Part shown: one piece after another, positions 45,230-54,970 of the stretch
How positions within the stretch are numbered: the stretch's first letter is position 1
How the letters are laid out: each line of letters begins with the position of its first letter
NCBI RefSeq assembly: GCF_011386835.1
Contig: NC_088791.1
Span: 26,138,998-26,202,997 of the forward strand
DNA from: Chrysemys picta bellii
Lineage: Eukaryota > Chordata > Testudines > Emydidae
DNA length: 64,000 nucleotides
Reading direction: 5' to 3'
The notes under the pieces: model-generated
What the model was told of the DNA's origin: nothing
Seen by the model: the letters and a program-made list of their open reading frames with translations, nothing else
Databases searched by the model: none
Position numbers and translations under genes: made by a program

Positions 45230-46560
45230 TTGTTACCCGCACTAAATTCTCCGTTTCTCACACAATCTAGGGACACCCACTTTTACCCTGTTCCTAGGGC
45301 TCAGGTGTAACCCTGTCAATTTAGGCACCCACCCTCACCCTTCTGTGGGTGTAAGCTTACACTCTGCGTGTTTGCAGGGTCTTTTACCACCAAAAACAGA
45401 ATGCACACGCTACACATACAGTGCTCACCACTCCCAATAAGACAGATAAACTTTTCCCTGCTGGCCAGTAAGGATCAGGTCCATCTTGGGGACTCCAGTT
45501 TCTGCACAGTGTCATTGGCAGAGTGTTGAGGTCTGGCAGCTCTGTTCTTGGGGCTGTGTCCTGGAGTTGGTACCCCAAAGAACTTTATTTTGGGTCCAGT
45601 TTATATAGTGAAACTTGAGCCCTGCTTAGCTATACCTTAACCCAGGAATCGGCAACCTTTGGCACACAGCCCTCCAGGGTAAGCACCCTGGCGGGCCGGG
45701 CCAGTTTGTTTACCTGCTGTGTCCGCAGGTTCAGCTGATCGTGGCTCCCACTGGCTGCGGTTTGCTGCTCCAGGCCAATGGGGGCGGCGGGAAGCAGCGG
45801 CCAGCAAATTCCTCGGCCTGCGCCGCTTCCCGCTGCCCCCATTGGCCTGGGACGGCGAACCATAGCCAGTGGGAGCCGCGATCGGACGAACCTGCGGACG
45901 CGGCAGGTAAACAAACTGGCCTGACCCCACCAGGGGCTTACCCTCGTGGGCTGCGTGCCAAAGGTTGCCAATCCCAGCCTTAACCAATCATTATACTAAA
46001 ATTTTACTAACCAATCCTGACATATTGTAACAAAATTAATTAAGGTGGTGGGGTAGGATTGGTTAATTAATTTACACCTACATAATTAGTTATGTAACAG
46101 ACAGAAACAATCAAAGAACCAGACAGAGATCATACAGCTAAACAATAGGGAAGTGGGGACCTTAATGACAAAACAATAAAGAAATGAGGATTTCACAACC
46201 ACAACTACTGATAGCATTCTATTGTTTGGTGGAGATATGTGTTTCTTTCTGTGAGCAGACCCAGAGGCAGCAGTAAGCCAAGGAGACAGCCAGAATGAAC
46301 ACAAGGTGTGTGGCTCTGAGAAAAAGGTCTAGAGCGAGCTTTTGGGGGACTGGGGCAGAGCTTTGGCTGAAAGAGGTGTAACAATGCGGTTCTGGCAGGA
46401 CCCAACTGAGAGTGCCAATTTAGGACAAATTGCTCCAACAGGGCAGTTACAGCCCAAGGCTGGGGGGTTTCCACCTCTAAGCAAACCAAACCAGCCAGAC
46501 AAAGAGGACTTTGGTCTCAACCCACTGGCTAACCACAAGTCACACAAGCAATTCCCTTAG
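45230..46560 (-). repeat. ERV LTR-derived region (minus), interrupted by hAT MITE
   Basis: On the minus strand there is a TATA-like CACTATATAAACTGG near 45611-45597 followed by a polyadenylation signal AATAAA in CCAAAATAAAGTTC near 45593-45580. The AT-rich stretch 45990-46200 upstream looks like U3. The hAT MITE at 45643-45977 lies between U3 and the TATA region. The terminal bases cannot be fixed. Confidence 0.55.
45643..45977. mobile_element. Palindromic GC-rich hAT MITE with 8-bp target duplication
   Basis: CAGGAATCGGCAACCTTTGG at the left pairs with CCAAAGGTTGCCAATCCCAG at the right. CCTTAACC is duplicated at 45635-45642 and 45978-45985. The pairing continues through most of the 335 bp (GTTTGTTTACCTGC / GCAGGTAAACAAAC; GGTTCAGCTGATCG / CGATCGGACGAACC; GGCCAATGGGGGC / GCCCCCATTGGCC), so the single strand would fold into one long hairpin. 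There is no coding capacity. The relative at 412-643 is a truncated copy. Confidence 0.92.
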
Positions 46561-46599
46561 ACACTCCAGTTTCCCACTATCACCATCAGTGCCACTCAT

Positions 46600-47313
46600 C
46601 ATGGGGACAAATGGTTATGAAAACCAATACCCCAGTAAAAGAAAAAAGGTTCTCCTGATCCCACAGGACCAAGCCCCAGACCCAAGTCAATATACAAATT
46701 AGATCTTACCCACAAATCACGCTGTTGCCAATCCTTTAGAATCTAAAATCTAAAGGTTTATTCATAAAAGGAAAAAGATATAGGTGAGAGCTAGAATTGG
46801 TTAAATGGAATCAATTACATACAGTAATGCCAAAGTTCTTGGTTCAGGCTTGTAGCAGTGATGAAATAAACTGCAGGTTCAAAATCAAGCCTCTGGAATA
46901 CATCCCCAGCTGGGATGGGTCATCAGTCCTGTGTGTAGAGCTTCAGTTTGTAGCAAAGTCCCTCTAAGGGTAAGAAGGAGGATTGAAGACCAGATGGAGA
47001 CGAGGCATCAGCCTTTTATAGTCTTTTCCAGGTGTAAGAACACCTCTTTGTTCTTACTGTGGAAAATTACAGCAAAATGGAGTCTGGAGTCACATGGGCA
47101 TACTTCGCTGAGTTACAAGGCGTATCTGCCTTCTCTCCATGGGTCAATTGTATAGCTGATGGTCCTTAATGGGCTATCAAGCAGGCTAGGCAGAGCTAAC
47201 ACCAACTTGTCTGGGATGTTTCCCAGAAGCATAGCCGAAATGTCTTGTTTGTCTAGCTATAGGACTAGTACTGTACTATACATTTAGTCAACTGGGAGGT
47301 TGTTATAACTGGC
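46600..47313 (-). repeat. ERV LTR-derived region (minus)
   Basis: On minus, a TATA box (GACTATAAAAGGCTG near 47024-47010) is followed by AATAAA (in TTTATGAATAAACC near 46770-46757), the order and spacing of an LTR promoter and polyadenylation signal. Neither end has a provable TG/CA or target duplication. The fold-back SINE at 47326 sits at or just beyond its upstream edge. Confidence 0.5.
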
Positions 47314-47325
47314 ATTAACAGCCTT

Positions 47326-47519
47326 GTATCAGAGGGGTAGCCATGTTAGTCTGAATCTGTAAAAAGCGACAAAGAGTCCTGTGGCACCTTATAGATTAAC
47401 AGACGTATTGGAGCATAAGCTTTCGTGGGTGAATACTCACTTCATCGGATGTCACCCACGAAAGCTTATGCTCCAATACGTCTGTTAGTCGATAAGGTGC
47501 CACAGGACTCTTTGTCGCT
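47326..47519 (-). mobile_element. Fold-back SINE
   Basis: The antisense tail (TATCAGAGGGGTAGCCATGT) is at the left, then an arm from GCGACAAAGAGTCC to about 47452, then its inverse complement back to GGACTCTTTGTCGC. The 12-bp duplication ATTAACAGCCTT flanks it at 47314-47325 and 47520-47531. The arms are roughly 75 bp with two mismatches, so the copy is not ancient. Confidence 0.88.
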
Positions 47520-47531
47520 ATTAACAGCCTT

Positions 47532-48795
47532 TACATCCAAGGGAAGTCCTGTCTTCATTATAGAATCTTTCAGGAAAGGATGCTGACTGCCCGGCTGTTG
47601 AGCATCCTTTACTGGCTGAACAGAGAAAAAAGAATAATGTCTGTCTTGAGGAAGACTGTAGTCCAAATTCTGATCTCATATTAGTGTAAGTCTTGAGTAA
47701 CTTGATTGGAGATACACTAGGGACAATGTGTTTCTTTTCAAGGAGGGAAAACGTTCCTCTAAAGGGATTAGTGATCGGCTCCTAAAAATGAGGCTTTGCA
47801 TGTGCTTGGAGGGATCGACATCCACTGTCAAAATTAGAATAACTACACAGAATTGTGCACCAAATGTTACTCTAGATAGAGGTAAGAAAAAGAGCACTTT
47901 ACAAGGATGCCCCCTTGAAGAAAAGCTCATTTTACAGGAATTGTTTTACAGCAAGCCCTGTAAATACCATGGGGATCTATTTGTTTTTATGAAACATATG
48001 AACTTCCCCATAGTGATTTCTTATTCAGCTACTGCATCAAAATGAGTCTTTTCATTTCCCTCCTTTTTTCTTAGGAAAGGAACTACTTCTATTTATAAGC
48101 CTGATTAAAGCCCTAGCACCTCAGGTACTGAGTTGTTTGGTGCTTAAGATGACAGGTCTCTTATTATGTAACTTGCTAATATCCATGAGAAAAAAAGGAG
48201 TGTGAAGACAGTGCAGTTTAATACTCCCTAAAGGAAATTCCTAATCACCAGTGTCAAAAGAGAAAGCTCTATTAATGAGTAACAGAAATGGCATTATAGG
48301 CTGAGTCTTTATCTTTTACTTAACCAGAATTCCTTACAAGGCAAGAGTACAATGGATCAGTGTCAATGGCCTATAGGCCTATGCAGTTGTTGCCCTGTGA
48401 TTAACCATGGGAAAGAAAAACTATTTGCAATTTAATTATCTGGAGGACAACCTATAAATAGAAAATTGAATTAACTGGAGGCTAATGAACAGCTGTGCAA
48501 AGAAATGTAAAATTATACAACACAATTTCCATAAAGCATAAATGATTTATACATTCAGTAGGCCACTTTATTCACATAAAACTCTTCTGCGAGAAACTCT
48601 CATTTGTTCAACCTGTGTTTTTAGACTCATTTGAACATTGCTTGCTTTGCTCAGTTCAAGGCAATTTCAGATAGAGGTATTTCACCATACTCATTAAGTA
48701 CAATGCTATATCATTTGCTGCAAATTACCAGCACTACTATGATGGGTCCCACACTTTCTCTTCTTGTGGGGGTATTCAGGGCACCTGATCTGGGG
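47532..48795. other. Intergenic, no gene seen
   Basis: This AT-rich stretch has no domain-bearing open frame. The 105-codon frame at 47728-48045 has no family resemblance that I can see. Confidence 0.5.
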
Positions 48796-48913
48796 TAGGG
48801 TGGCCAACATGTCCCAATTTTATAGGGACAGTCCTGATTTTGGGGTCTTTTTCTTATATAGGCTCCTATTATCCCCCATCCCAATTTTTCACACTTGCTG
48901 TCTGGTCACCCTA
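48796..48913. mobile_element. hAT-type MITE with perfect 8-bp target duplication
   Basis: TAGGGTGGCCAACATGTCCC at the left and GCTGTCTGGTCACCCTA at the right are imperfect inverted repeats. ATCTGGGG is exactly duplicated at 48788-48795 and 48914-48921. The 118-bp element has the internal phrase TTTTATAGGGACAGTCC typical of an abundant turtle MITE. Confidence 0.85.
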
Positions 48914-48929
48914 ATCTGGGGTATTAACT

Positions 48930-49462
48930 GTCCCACTAGTATCCCAGAGAAGGGGAGTAGAGAGGGAGGGACCCAGGCCCACCCTCTACTCTGGGTCCCA
49001 GCCCAGGGGCCCTAGGGATAGCAGCAAACCACTTGAACTAGCAATTCCTTCCCCTGGGCTACTTCCCTCTCCAGCCCTTCAGCTTGTGGGGCTTTCTGCA
49101 CTCTCTCCGCTTGGGCAAGGTTTCTCCCAACCCTTGGCTCTGTACAAGCCAGGTTTCCCTTTACCTAGGGTCTTGGTCTTCTGGCCCACCACAGCACTTT
49201 TCCAAACTCTTCTCTGCTTCCCTCCTCTCTGCTCCAACACCAAACCTCTCTGCTTCAACTCCTCCAACTATCTGATTGAAGCAGGGTTTTTTTATCAGAT
49301 GTCTGGCTTCAGGTGCTCTCCTTGGCTTAATTGGCTTCAGGTGCTCTAATTAAACTGTAGCAACCTCTCTTCCCTCTACAGGGAATAAGGCTCTCATTAT
49401 CCTGGGGCTTACATATCTCCCATCGATCACTCTCCTGCTGCCCTCTGGCCATGCTGTATCAC
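48930..49462 (-). repeat. LTR-like fragment
   Basis: On minus it starts TGTGATACAGCATGGCCAGAGGGC at 49462, a plausible LTR start. It shares several blocks in order with 41560-42100. The other end is uncertain. A MITE sits directly beside it. Confidence 0.55.
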
Positions 49463-49496
49463 ACATTGCTTTAATAATATATAGCAGATTGCTGTG

Positions 49497-49655
49497 TTAT
49501 TGTAGCTGTGTTGGTCCTATGATATGAGAGAGACACGGTGGGTGAGGTAGTATCTTTTACTGGAGCAACTTCTGTTGGTGAAAAAGTCTCTTTCACCAAT
49601 GACAGTTGGTCCAATAAAAGATATTATCTCATCCACCTCGTCTCTCTCATATCCT
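49497..49655. mobile_element. Second fold-back repeat family (TGTTGGTCC tail)
   Basis: The left arm GAGAGAGACACGGTGGGTGAGGTAGTATC is returned as an inverse complement, ATTATCTCATCCACCTCGTCTCTCTC, after a short spacer near 49590. GTAGCTGTGTTGGTCCTATG at the left is a tail like that of the other SINE family (GTAGC-GTGTTxGTC). No target duplication is evident. Confidence 0.6.
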
Positions 49656-49659
49656 GGGT

Positions 49660-50375
49660 TGTAAGTAAACATGATCATGGTGACAGTATAAAAAGCAAAG
49701 ATACGAACAGATTAAAAATTTGTATAAAGATGATGTTAAAATTATATAATACACAGGTTAAGGAAAGCATGTCTGTACATCTGGGTGTAGTGCTTAGATT
49801 ATCCAAAGTACAAAATTACTAAACAGTAGCTTAGCCAAAGGGAATTTAAATCTTTAGTGCATTTACTGGGTGCTGTCTTCAGCACTTTTCCATTCTTTTT
49901 GGCTGACCAGTGCTGTTTTGATTCAGTGCTGCATTCTGGGGTGATATTAACCTGTCACCCCCACAGGATTAAATCTCTGGCTTTACTGTAGGGCAGTAAG
50001 TCTTGCTAGTAATAACTTTATTTTTATTTTGGAAGAAACTTCTTTAGATAGTTACAAAATTTAGAGAAAAATCCTCTGTATTTTTTCATAATTTGCCAAT
50101 ATCGAGACTGCTGTTCTAGTTTACAGTTACTGTATTTATAGCAGTTCTAGTCTGTGAGCCAATCCCCAGATTTGAACGTTTGTGTATGCATGTTTGTGTT
50201 CTCTGGTATGCTTTGCAAGAGCTAATTTTGATTCTGTTAGGAGTCTTGTTACATGCTGACGAGCTGAAATCACTGATACCTAGATCTAAGCACTAGACCT
50301 ACTTTGGGCTAGTGGTTCTGAGTGCACCAGCACTGATGCTCCCCTACTAATGGCTGAAATCACTGAGAGTGTGTT
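49660..50375. other. Intergenic, nothing recognised
   Basis: No gene or repeat that I can name lies between the fold-back repeat and the dinucleotide run. Confidence 0.4.
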
Positions 50376-50378
50376 AAG

Positions 50379-50402
50379 TGTGTGTGTGTGTGTGTGGGGG
50401 GG
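50379..50402 (+). repeat. (TG)n microsatellite
   Basis: Nine to ten consecutive TG units followed by a G run. The small open frames here translate to His/Thr repeats and are not genes. Confidence 0.85.
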
Positions 50403-51136
50403 TAGTGGGATGGCTGGCAGAGAGGAGTGGCCAGCTGGGGATGAAGACTGCAGCAGAACCCCACAGAGAGGCATGGCAATTGGCCGTCAACCCGAACAGT
50501 GGAGCGTGTAAGGTTCCCCCATACCTCTTCCCCCCTTCCACCCAGGCTGAGAGATAAACTCTGCAGATGAACTTCTGAACTCTGTGGCTGCACTGACCAA
50601 AGGACAGAAACTGTGGGTGGGGTGACTGTTGGGTTGCTGGACTTAAGACCTGAGGGGTGTTTCCCCAACATAATGCCGTATTGTTTCCCTCCTTTATTAA
50701 AAGGTTTTTGCTACACTCAGCTCTGTGCTTGCGAGAGGGGAAGTATTGCCTCTTAGGCCTGGTCTACACTATGAGTTTAATTCAAATTTAGCAGCATTAA
50801 ATCGAATTAACCCTGCACTCGTCCACACAACAAAGCCATTTATTTCGAAATAAAGGGCTCTTAAAATTGATTTCTGTACTCCTCCCCGACGAGCGGAGTA
50901 GCGCCAAAATCGATATTGTCATTTCGAATTAGGGTTAGTGTGGCCGCAATTCGATGGTATTGGCCTCTGGGAGCTATCCCACAGTGCACCATTGTGACCG
51001 CTCTGGACAGCAATCTGAACTCGGATGCACTGGCGAGGTAGACAGGAAAAACCCCGCGAACATTTGAATTTTATTTCCTGTTTGCCCAGCGTGGAGAGCA
51101 CAGGTGACCACAGATAGCTCATCAGCACAGGTAACC

Positions 51137-51671
51137 ATGCAGGCCGATAATCGAAAAAGAGCACCAGCATGGACTGTACGGGAGGTACTGGATCTGATCG
51201 CTATATGGGGAGAGGATTCAGTGCTAGCAGAACTTCGTTCGAAAAGACGAAATGCCAAAACTTTAGAAAAAATCTCCAAGGGCATGATGGAGAGAGGCCA
51301 CAATAGGGACTCAGATCAGTGCCGCGTGAAAGTCAAGGAGCTCAGACAAGCCTATCAAAAACAAAAGAGGGAAACGGTCGCTCCGGGTCAGAGCCGCGGA
51401 CATACCGCTTCTACGCCAAGCTGAATGCAATTCTAGGGGGGGCCCGCCACCACTACCCCACCTCTGACCGTGGATTCCGAGGCGGGGGTAATCTCATCAG
51501 CCACACCTGAGGATTCTGCGGACGGGGAAGAGGAGGAGGAGGAGGAGGATGAGCTTGCGGAGAGCACACAGCACTCCGTTCTCCCCAACAGCCAGGATCT
51601 TTTTCTCAGCCTGACTGAAGTACCCTCCCAAGCCAGTATCCAAGACCATGACCCAATGGAAGGGACCTCAG
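51137..51671 (+). pseudogene. Harbinger copy 2: Myb/SANT-like protein, exon 1 (frameshifted)
   Basis: ATG at 51137 starts MQADNRKRAPAWTVREVLDL, with the same SANT-like aromatic pattern as copy 1. A one-base loss in an A-run near 51363 (CAAAAACAAAAG against CAAAAAACAAAG in copy 1) and another length change in the G-run near 51440 break the frame. The acidic region (EEEEEEDELAEST) reopens in a third frame and ends at the donor CTCAG|GTGAGT. Confidence 0.78.
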
Positions 51672-52201
51672 GTGAGTTTACGTTTTAAAATATAAAACTT
51701 GTTTTAAAATCAAGCGTTTTTTAATGATTACTTTGCCCTGAGGACTTGGGATGCATTTACGGCCAGTACAGCTACTGGAAAAGTCTGTTAATGTGTCTGG
51801 TGATGGAGCGGAAATCCTCCAGGGACATCTCCATGAAGCTCTCCTGGAGGTACTCCAAAAGCCTTTCCACAAGGTTTCTGGGCAGTGCAGCCTTATTCCG
51901 TCCTCCATGGTAGGATACTTGACCACGCCATGCTAGTAGCAAGTAATCTGGTATCATTGCATGACAAAGCCTGGTAGCATATGGTCCCGGTGTTTGCTGG
52001 CATTCTGTTGCCCAGACCTGCGTCTTTGATCTCTAGCAGCAAAGCCACAGGCACTCAATATTAAGAGGCAAAATGCGACCTTGCACAGAAATCACATGTG
52101 CTATGTAATGTGAATAGTGTTGGTCACCGTGAAAGAGTATAAGCATTGTTCTGCAAAATGTATCTTTTTAAAAAATTCTCTCCTTTTTTCCCTCCTTCCA
52201 G

Positions 52202-52638
52202 CAGCTGCAAATTTTTCAAGCCTCCCTCTTCCGTTCCAAAGGCTATCTCAGATAAGGCGTCGGAAAAAGAAGACACGAGACGAGATGTTCGCGGAAATCA
52301 TGGAATCCACCTGCAGTGAAAGAGCTCATCTGAATGAGTGGAAGGACACGGTTTCAAAGTATAGGAAAGATGCCAGTGAATGTGAGGACAGGAGGGACCA
52401 ACGTGAGGACAGGAGGGACCAACGTGAGGACAGGAGGGATGCTCGAGATGAGAGGTGGTGGCAGGAAGATCAGAGGAGGCAGGATGCAACGCTGGGGCTG
52501 CTGCATGAGCAAACAGACATGCTCTGGCGTCTGATGGAGCTTCAGGAACGGCAGCAGGATAACAGAGTGCCGCTACAGCCCCTGTATAACCCCCTTCCCC
52601 TCTCACCATGTTCCATAGCCTCCTCACCAGACGTGTAA
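52202..52638 (+). pseudogene. Harbinger copy 2: Myb/SANT-like protein, exon 2 (intact)
   Basis: The acceptor CTTCCAG at 52195-52201 is intact. In phase with the exon 1 donor the exon reads AANFSSLPLPFQRL, a basic run (RRRKKKTRDEMF), SERAHLNEWKDTV, and then three tandem EDRRD(QR) units at about 52384-52446 that are single in copy 1. It continues with LLHEQTDMLWRLMELQERQQ and stops after SSPDV. The basic helix and leucine-rich coiled coil fit a role in nuclear import and dimerisation, which is inference. Confidence 0.75.
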
Positions 52639-52639
52639 G

Positions 52640-52692
52640 AACGAGGTGTTTACAATGTTCATGACTGCTGTCTTGAGCTGAGCGGGCTCCAT
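52640..52692 (-). pseudogene. Harbinger copy 2: residual transposase start
   Basis: MEPAQLKTAVMNIVNTS, the first residues of the transposase, remain on minus at 52692-52642. They run straight into the deletion junction. Nothing of the catalytic domain is left. Confidence 0.8.
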
Positions 52693-53229
52693 GCTTGCCG
52701 TGGTATGGAGTCTGCAGCGTTCACCCAGGAAAAAAGGCGCGAAATGGTTGTCTGCCGTTGCTTTCATGGAGGGAGGGGTGATGCTGTACCCAGATCCACC
52801 TGCAACGATGTTTTTTGCCCCATCAGGCACTGGGATCTCAACCCAGAATTCCAATGGGCGGGGGAGACTGCGGGAACTATGAGATAGCTATGCGATAACT
52901 ACTCACAGTGCAATGCTCCGGAAATCGACGCTAGCCCCGGTACATGGACGCACACTGCCGAATTAATGTGCTTAGTGTGGCCGCATACATTCGACTTTAT
53001 ACAATCTGTTTCCAAAATTCGAATTCTGTAAATTTGGATTAATCCCGTAGTGTAGACATACCCTTAGAGGCACCCAGGGGGGTGGTATGTAATTGTCCCA
53101 GGTCACTGGGTGGGAGCTCGAGCAGGTTTTGCATTGTGTTATTGAAAAGGAACCACTAGATACTGCACCTGGCCCTTGTTGCTGCCAACTCTGACTGGCA
53201 GAAGGGGTTACACTTAGAATCTCATCTAT

Positions 53230-53445
53230 GTAGGCACTGTATCTGAGACAGCTACATGGTCTAGTGCTTATGAATGCAATATAAAGACTAGGGAAGTATA
53301 TAGAACTCCCAAGTATTAATCCCAGTCCTTCCATAGCATTCTTGTGTGACACTGGGTGAGTAGAAGTCTCTTTGACTCAGTTTCTACATCTGTAAATTGC
53401 AGATATTATTTACCTAGTTTAAAGGGATTAAGTGAGCATTCATTG
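53230..53445 (+). repeat. MIR element
   Basis: Segments in the MIR order: ATGGTCTAGTGCTTATGAAT, TAATCCCAGTCCTTCCATAG, TTGTGTGACACTGGGTGAGTAG, TCTTTGACTCAGTTTCTACATCTG, AATTGCAGATATTATTTACC. It is diverged but nearly full length. Confidence 0.65.
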
Positions 53446-54529
53446 TTTTCATAGTCTTTTAAGACTATAAAGTTTCTGAAATAATCTTTTAGAAAAATAG
53501 TGTTACATTGGTAAATACCTGTTCACAAACAAATACTTCCTCTCATTATATCTTCAGTTTTTATTGTTACAGCACAAGTATTCCTTTCATTTTATTGCAC
53601 TTTTTGCTGGATAACTACATATCTTGACTTAAACTTGCATCTAATTTTTCTGAAGACTTGTGCTACAAGCTACATCTGAGAATATATTTATATATGAGAC
53701 ACTGCTGTTTTGTTAAGTAGGAGACAAGCGATGAGGATAATCAGTTTATCTTGAGCTTTAACGCTGTGTCTAGCAAGCATTCAAATTTCTGGGCTGGTTG
53801 ATGGCTTAGTGGAGTCCGGTAATATGCCTTTGGGATAAATCCCAGTATAATGAAATAATTTAGATTCACCAGTACAAAAAAAAAAAGATTTACTTAGTTT
53901 TAATTTTAAAATTCTACCTTGCATAGTTCAGATGTGCTTTTCTACTTTTTGGTTATGTCCGCAGAAATATATTTAAAATTGGACATGCTAGAACGTGAAT
54001 GGCTCTTTTTAATTTGCTTTCATAAACTGTAAAGAAAGAAAAATAGCTTCATATGAGGCTATATTTGTATTGCATCTACATTATTTTATAGGAATTAATT
54101 TTCTTAGATTGTAAGGTCTTTGTAGCAGGGATTGTGTCTGCACACTACCTAACATACTGGATGTCTGGCAATAATAGCAACAATAATTCCATTTCAACCT
54201 ATGAAATCCATATATAGCAACAATTAAAGGGTCATCAACAAACTGAAAATTAAGTATCAGACTTTTTTGATTGTCAGTATCTTAAAGCTATAAGGTTTGC
54301 AGTCCACTTTTGAAATGTATGCAATTTCTCATGCATTTGCTTATATTGTGTTATTTTAAGGTGAATGTAGTGTGTGTGAAAGATGCTGGATTAGAAGCTC
54401 TGGAGAACGAAATCCTCTTTTTCATCCACAAAGCAAGTGCAGCACATGCAGCAGCAATGTAAAATTCTCCATGTGGACTGCCAATAAACTTCCACCCTGA
54501 GCAGGAAAAAAAATTGCCTTTATGGTTAA
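53446..54529. other. Intergenic, one old repeat fragment
   Basis: This AT-rich sequence holds the L2-like repeat piece TTAGATTGTAAGGTCTTTGT at about 54107-54190. Otherwise I see nothing. Confidence 0.45.
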
Positions 54530-54735
54530 GGGCTTGTCTATACATTAAAGTTATTCTCCAGAACAAGGTAGAGTGTGAATTTAAAGCAGAATAACTATTC
54601 CTGAATAACTGCATGTGGGGACATTCTTATTCCAGATTAAATTTAGGGAAATGCACTAAGGGCCCAATCCAACTCCTATTAACATCAATGGAAAGACTCC
54701 CATGAATTTTAATGGGAACTGAAATAGTGAGAACT
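54530..54735. mobile_element. MITE remnants
   Basis: AAGGGCTTGTCTATACATTAAAGTTATTC with a later inverse-type GAATAACTGCATGTGGGGACATTC (54530-54640) resembles a Harbinger-type MITE. The adjacent GGGCCCAATCCAACTCCTATT ... ATTTTAATGGGAACTG (54660-54725) resembles a small palindromic MITE. Both are worn. Confidence 0.4.
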
Positions 54736-54970
54736 GAGTCTCTGGAACCAAGACACTCAGACACTACAGTGATGGGCATGGCATAAAACCTAAATAGGCC
54801 AATGTAGAAATAGTCACATAAGTGCTGAAATTATTGAAGGGAAAACTGCTAGTATAATTTCACATTTTGCCCATAAATGCTTATCAGCCTAAATGACTTG
54901 CGAGTATGAGTTGTCTCAAAGCTTCAGCCTATGAATAAGACCTTTGAAAACAAGACAAATAGAAGACTAA

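Larger units (their letters stand above)
50756..53063. mobile_element. PIF/Harbinger copy 2, transposase deleted
   Basis: The termini are the same as in copy 1, with an exact TTA duplication (50753-50755 and 53064-53066). It keeps the Myb/SANT-like gene but jumps from the end of that gene directly to the start of the transposase gene. The junction is near 52640 (AAGAACG|AGGTGTTTAC), removing about 1.5 kb that copy 1 has at 26890-28425. It is therefore non-autonomous. Sequence identity with copy 1 is high by eye. Confidence 0.9.
50680..53215 (+). repeat. LTR 3' part, split by Harbinger copy 2
   Basis: The left piece (TTTATTAAAAGGTTTTTGC ... GGAAGTATTGCCTCTTA, to 50755) and the right piece (TTAGAGGCACCCAGG ... 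GGGGTTACA, from 53064 to about 53213) together match the minus-strand copy at 20660-20885. The upstream LTR limit is not visible. Confidence 0.75.
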
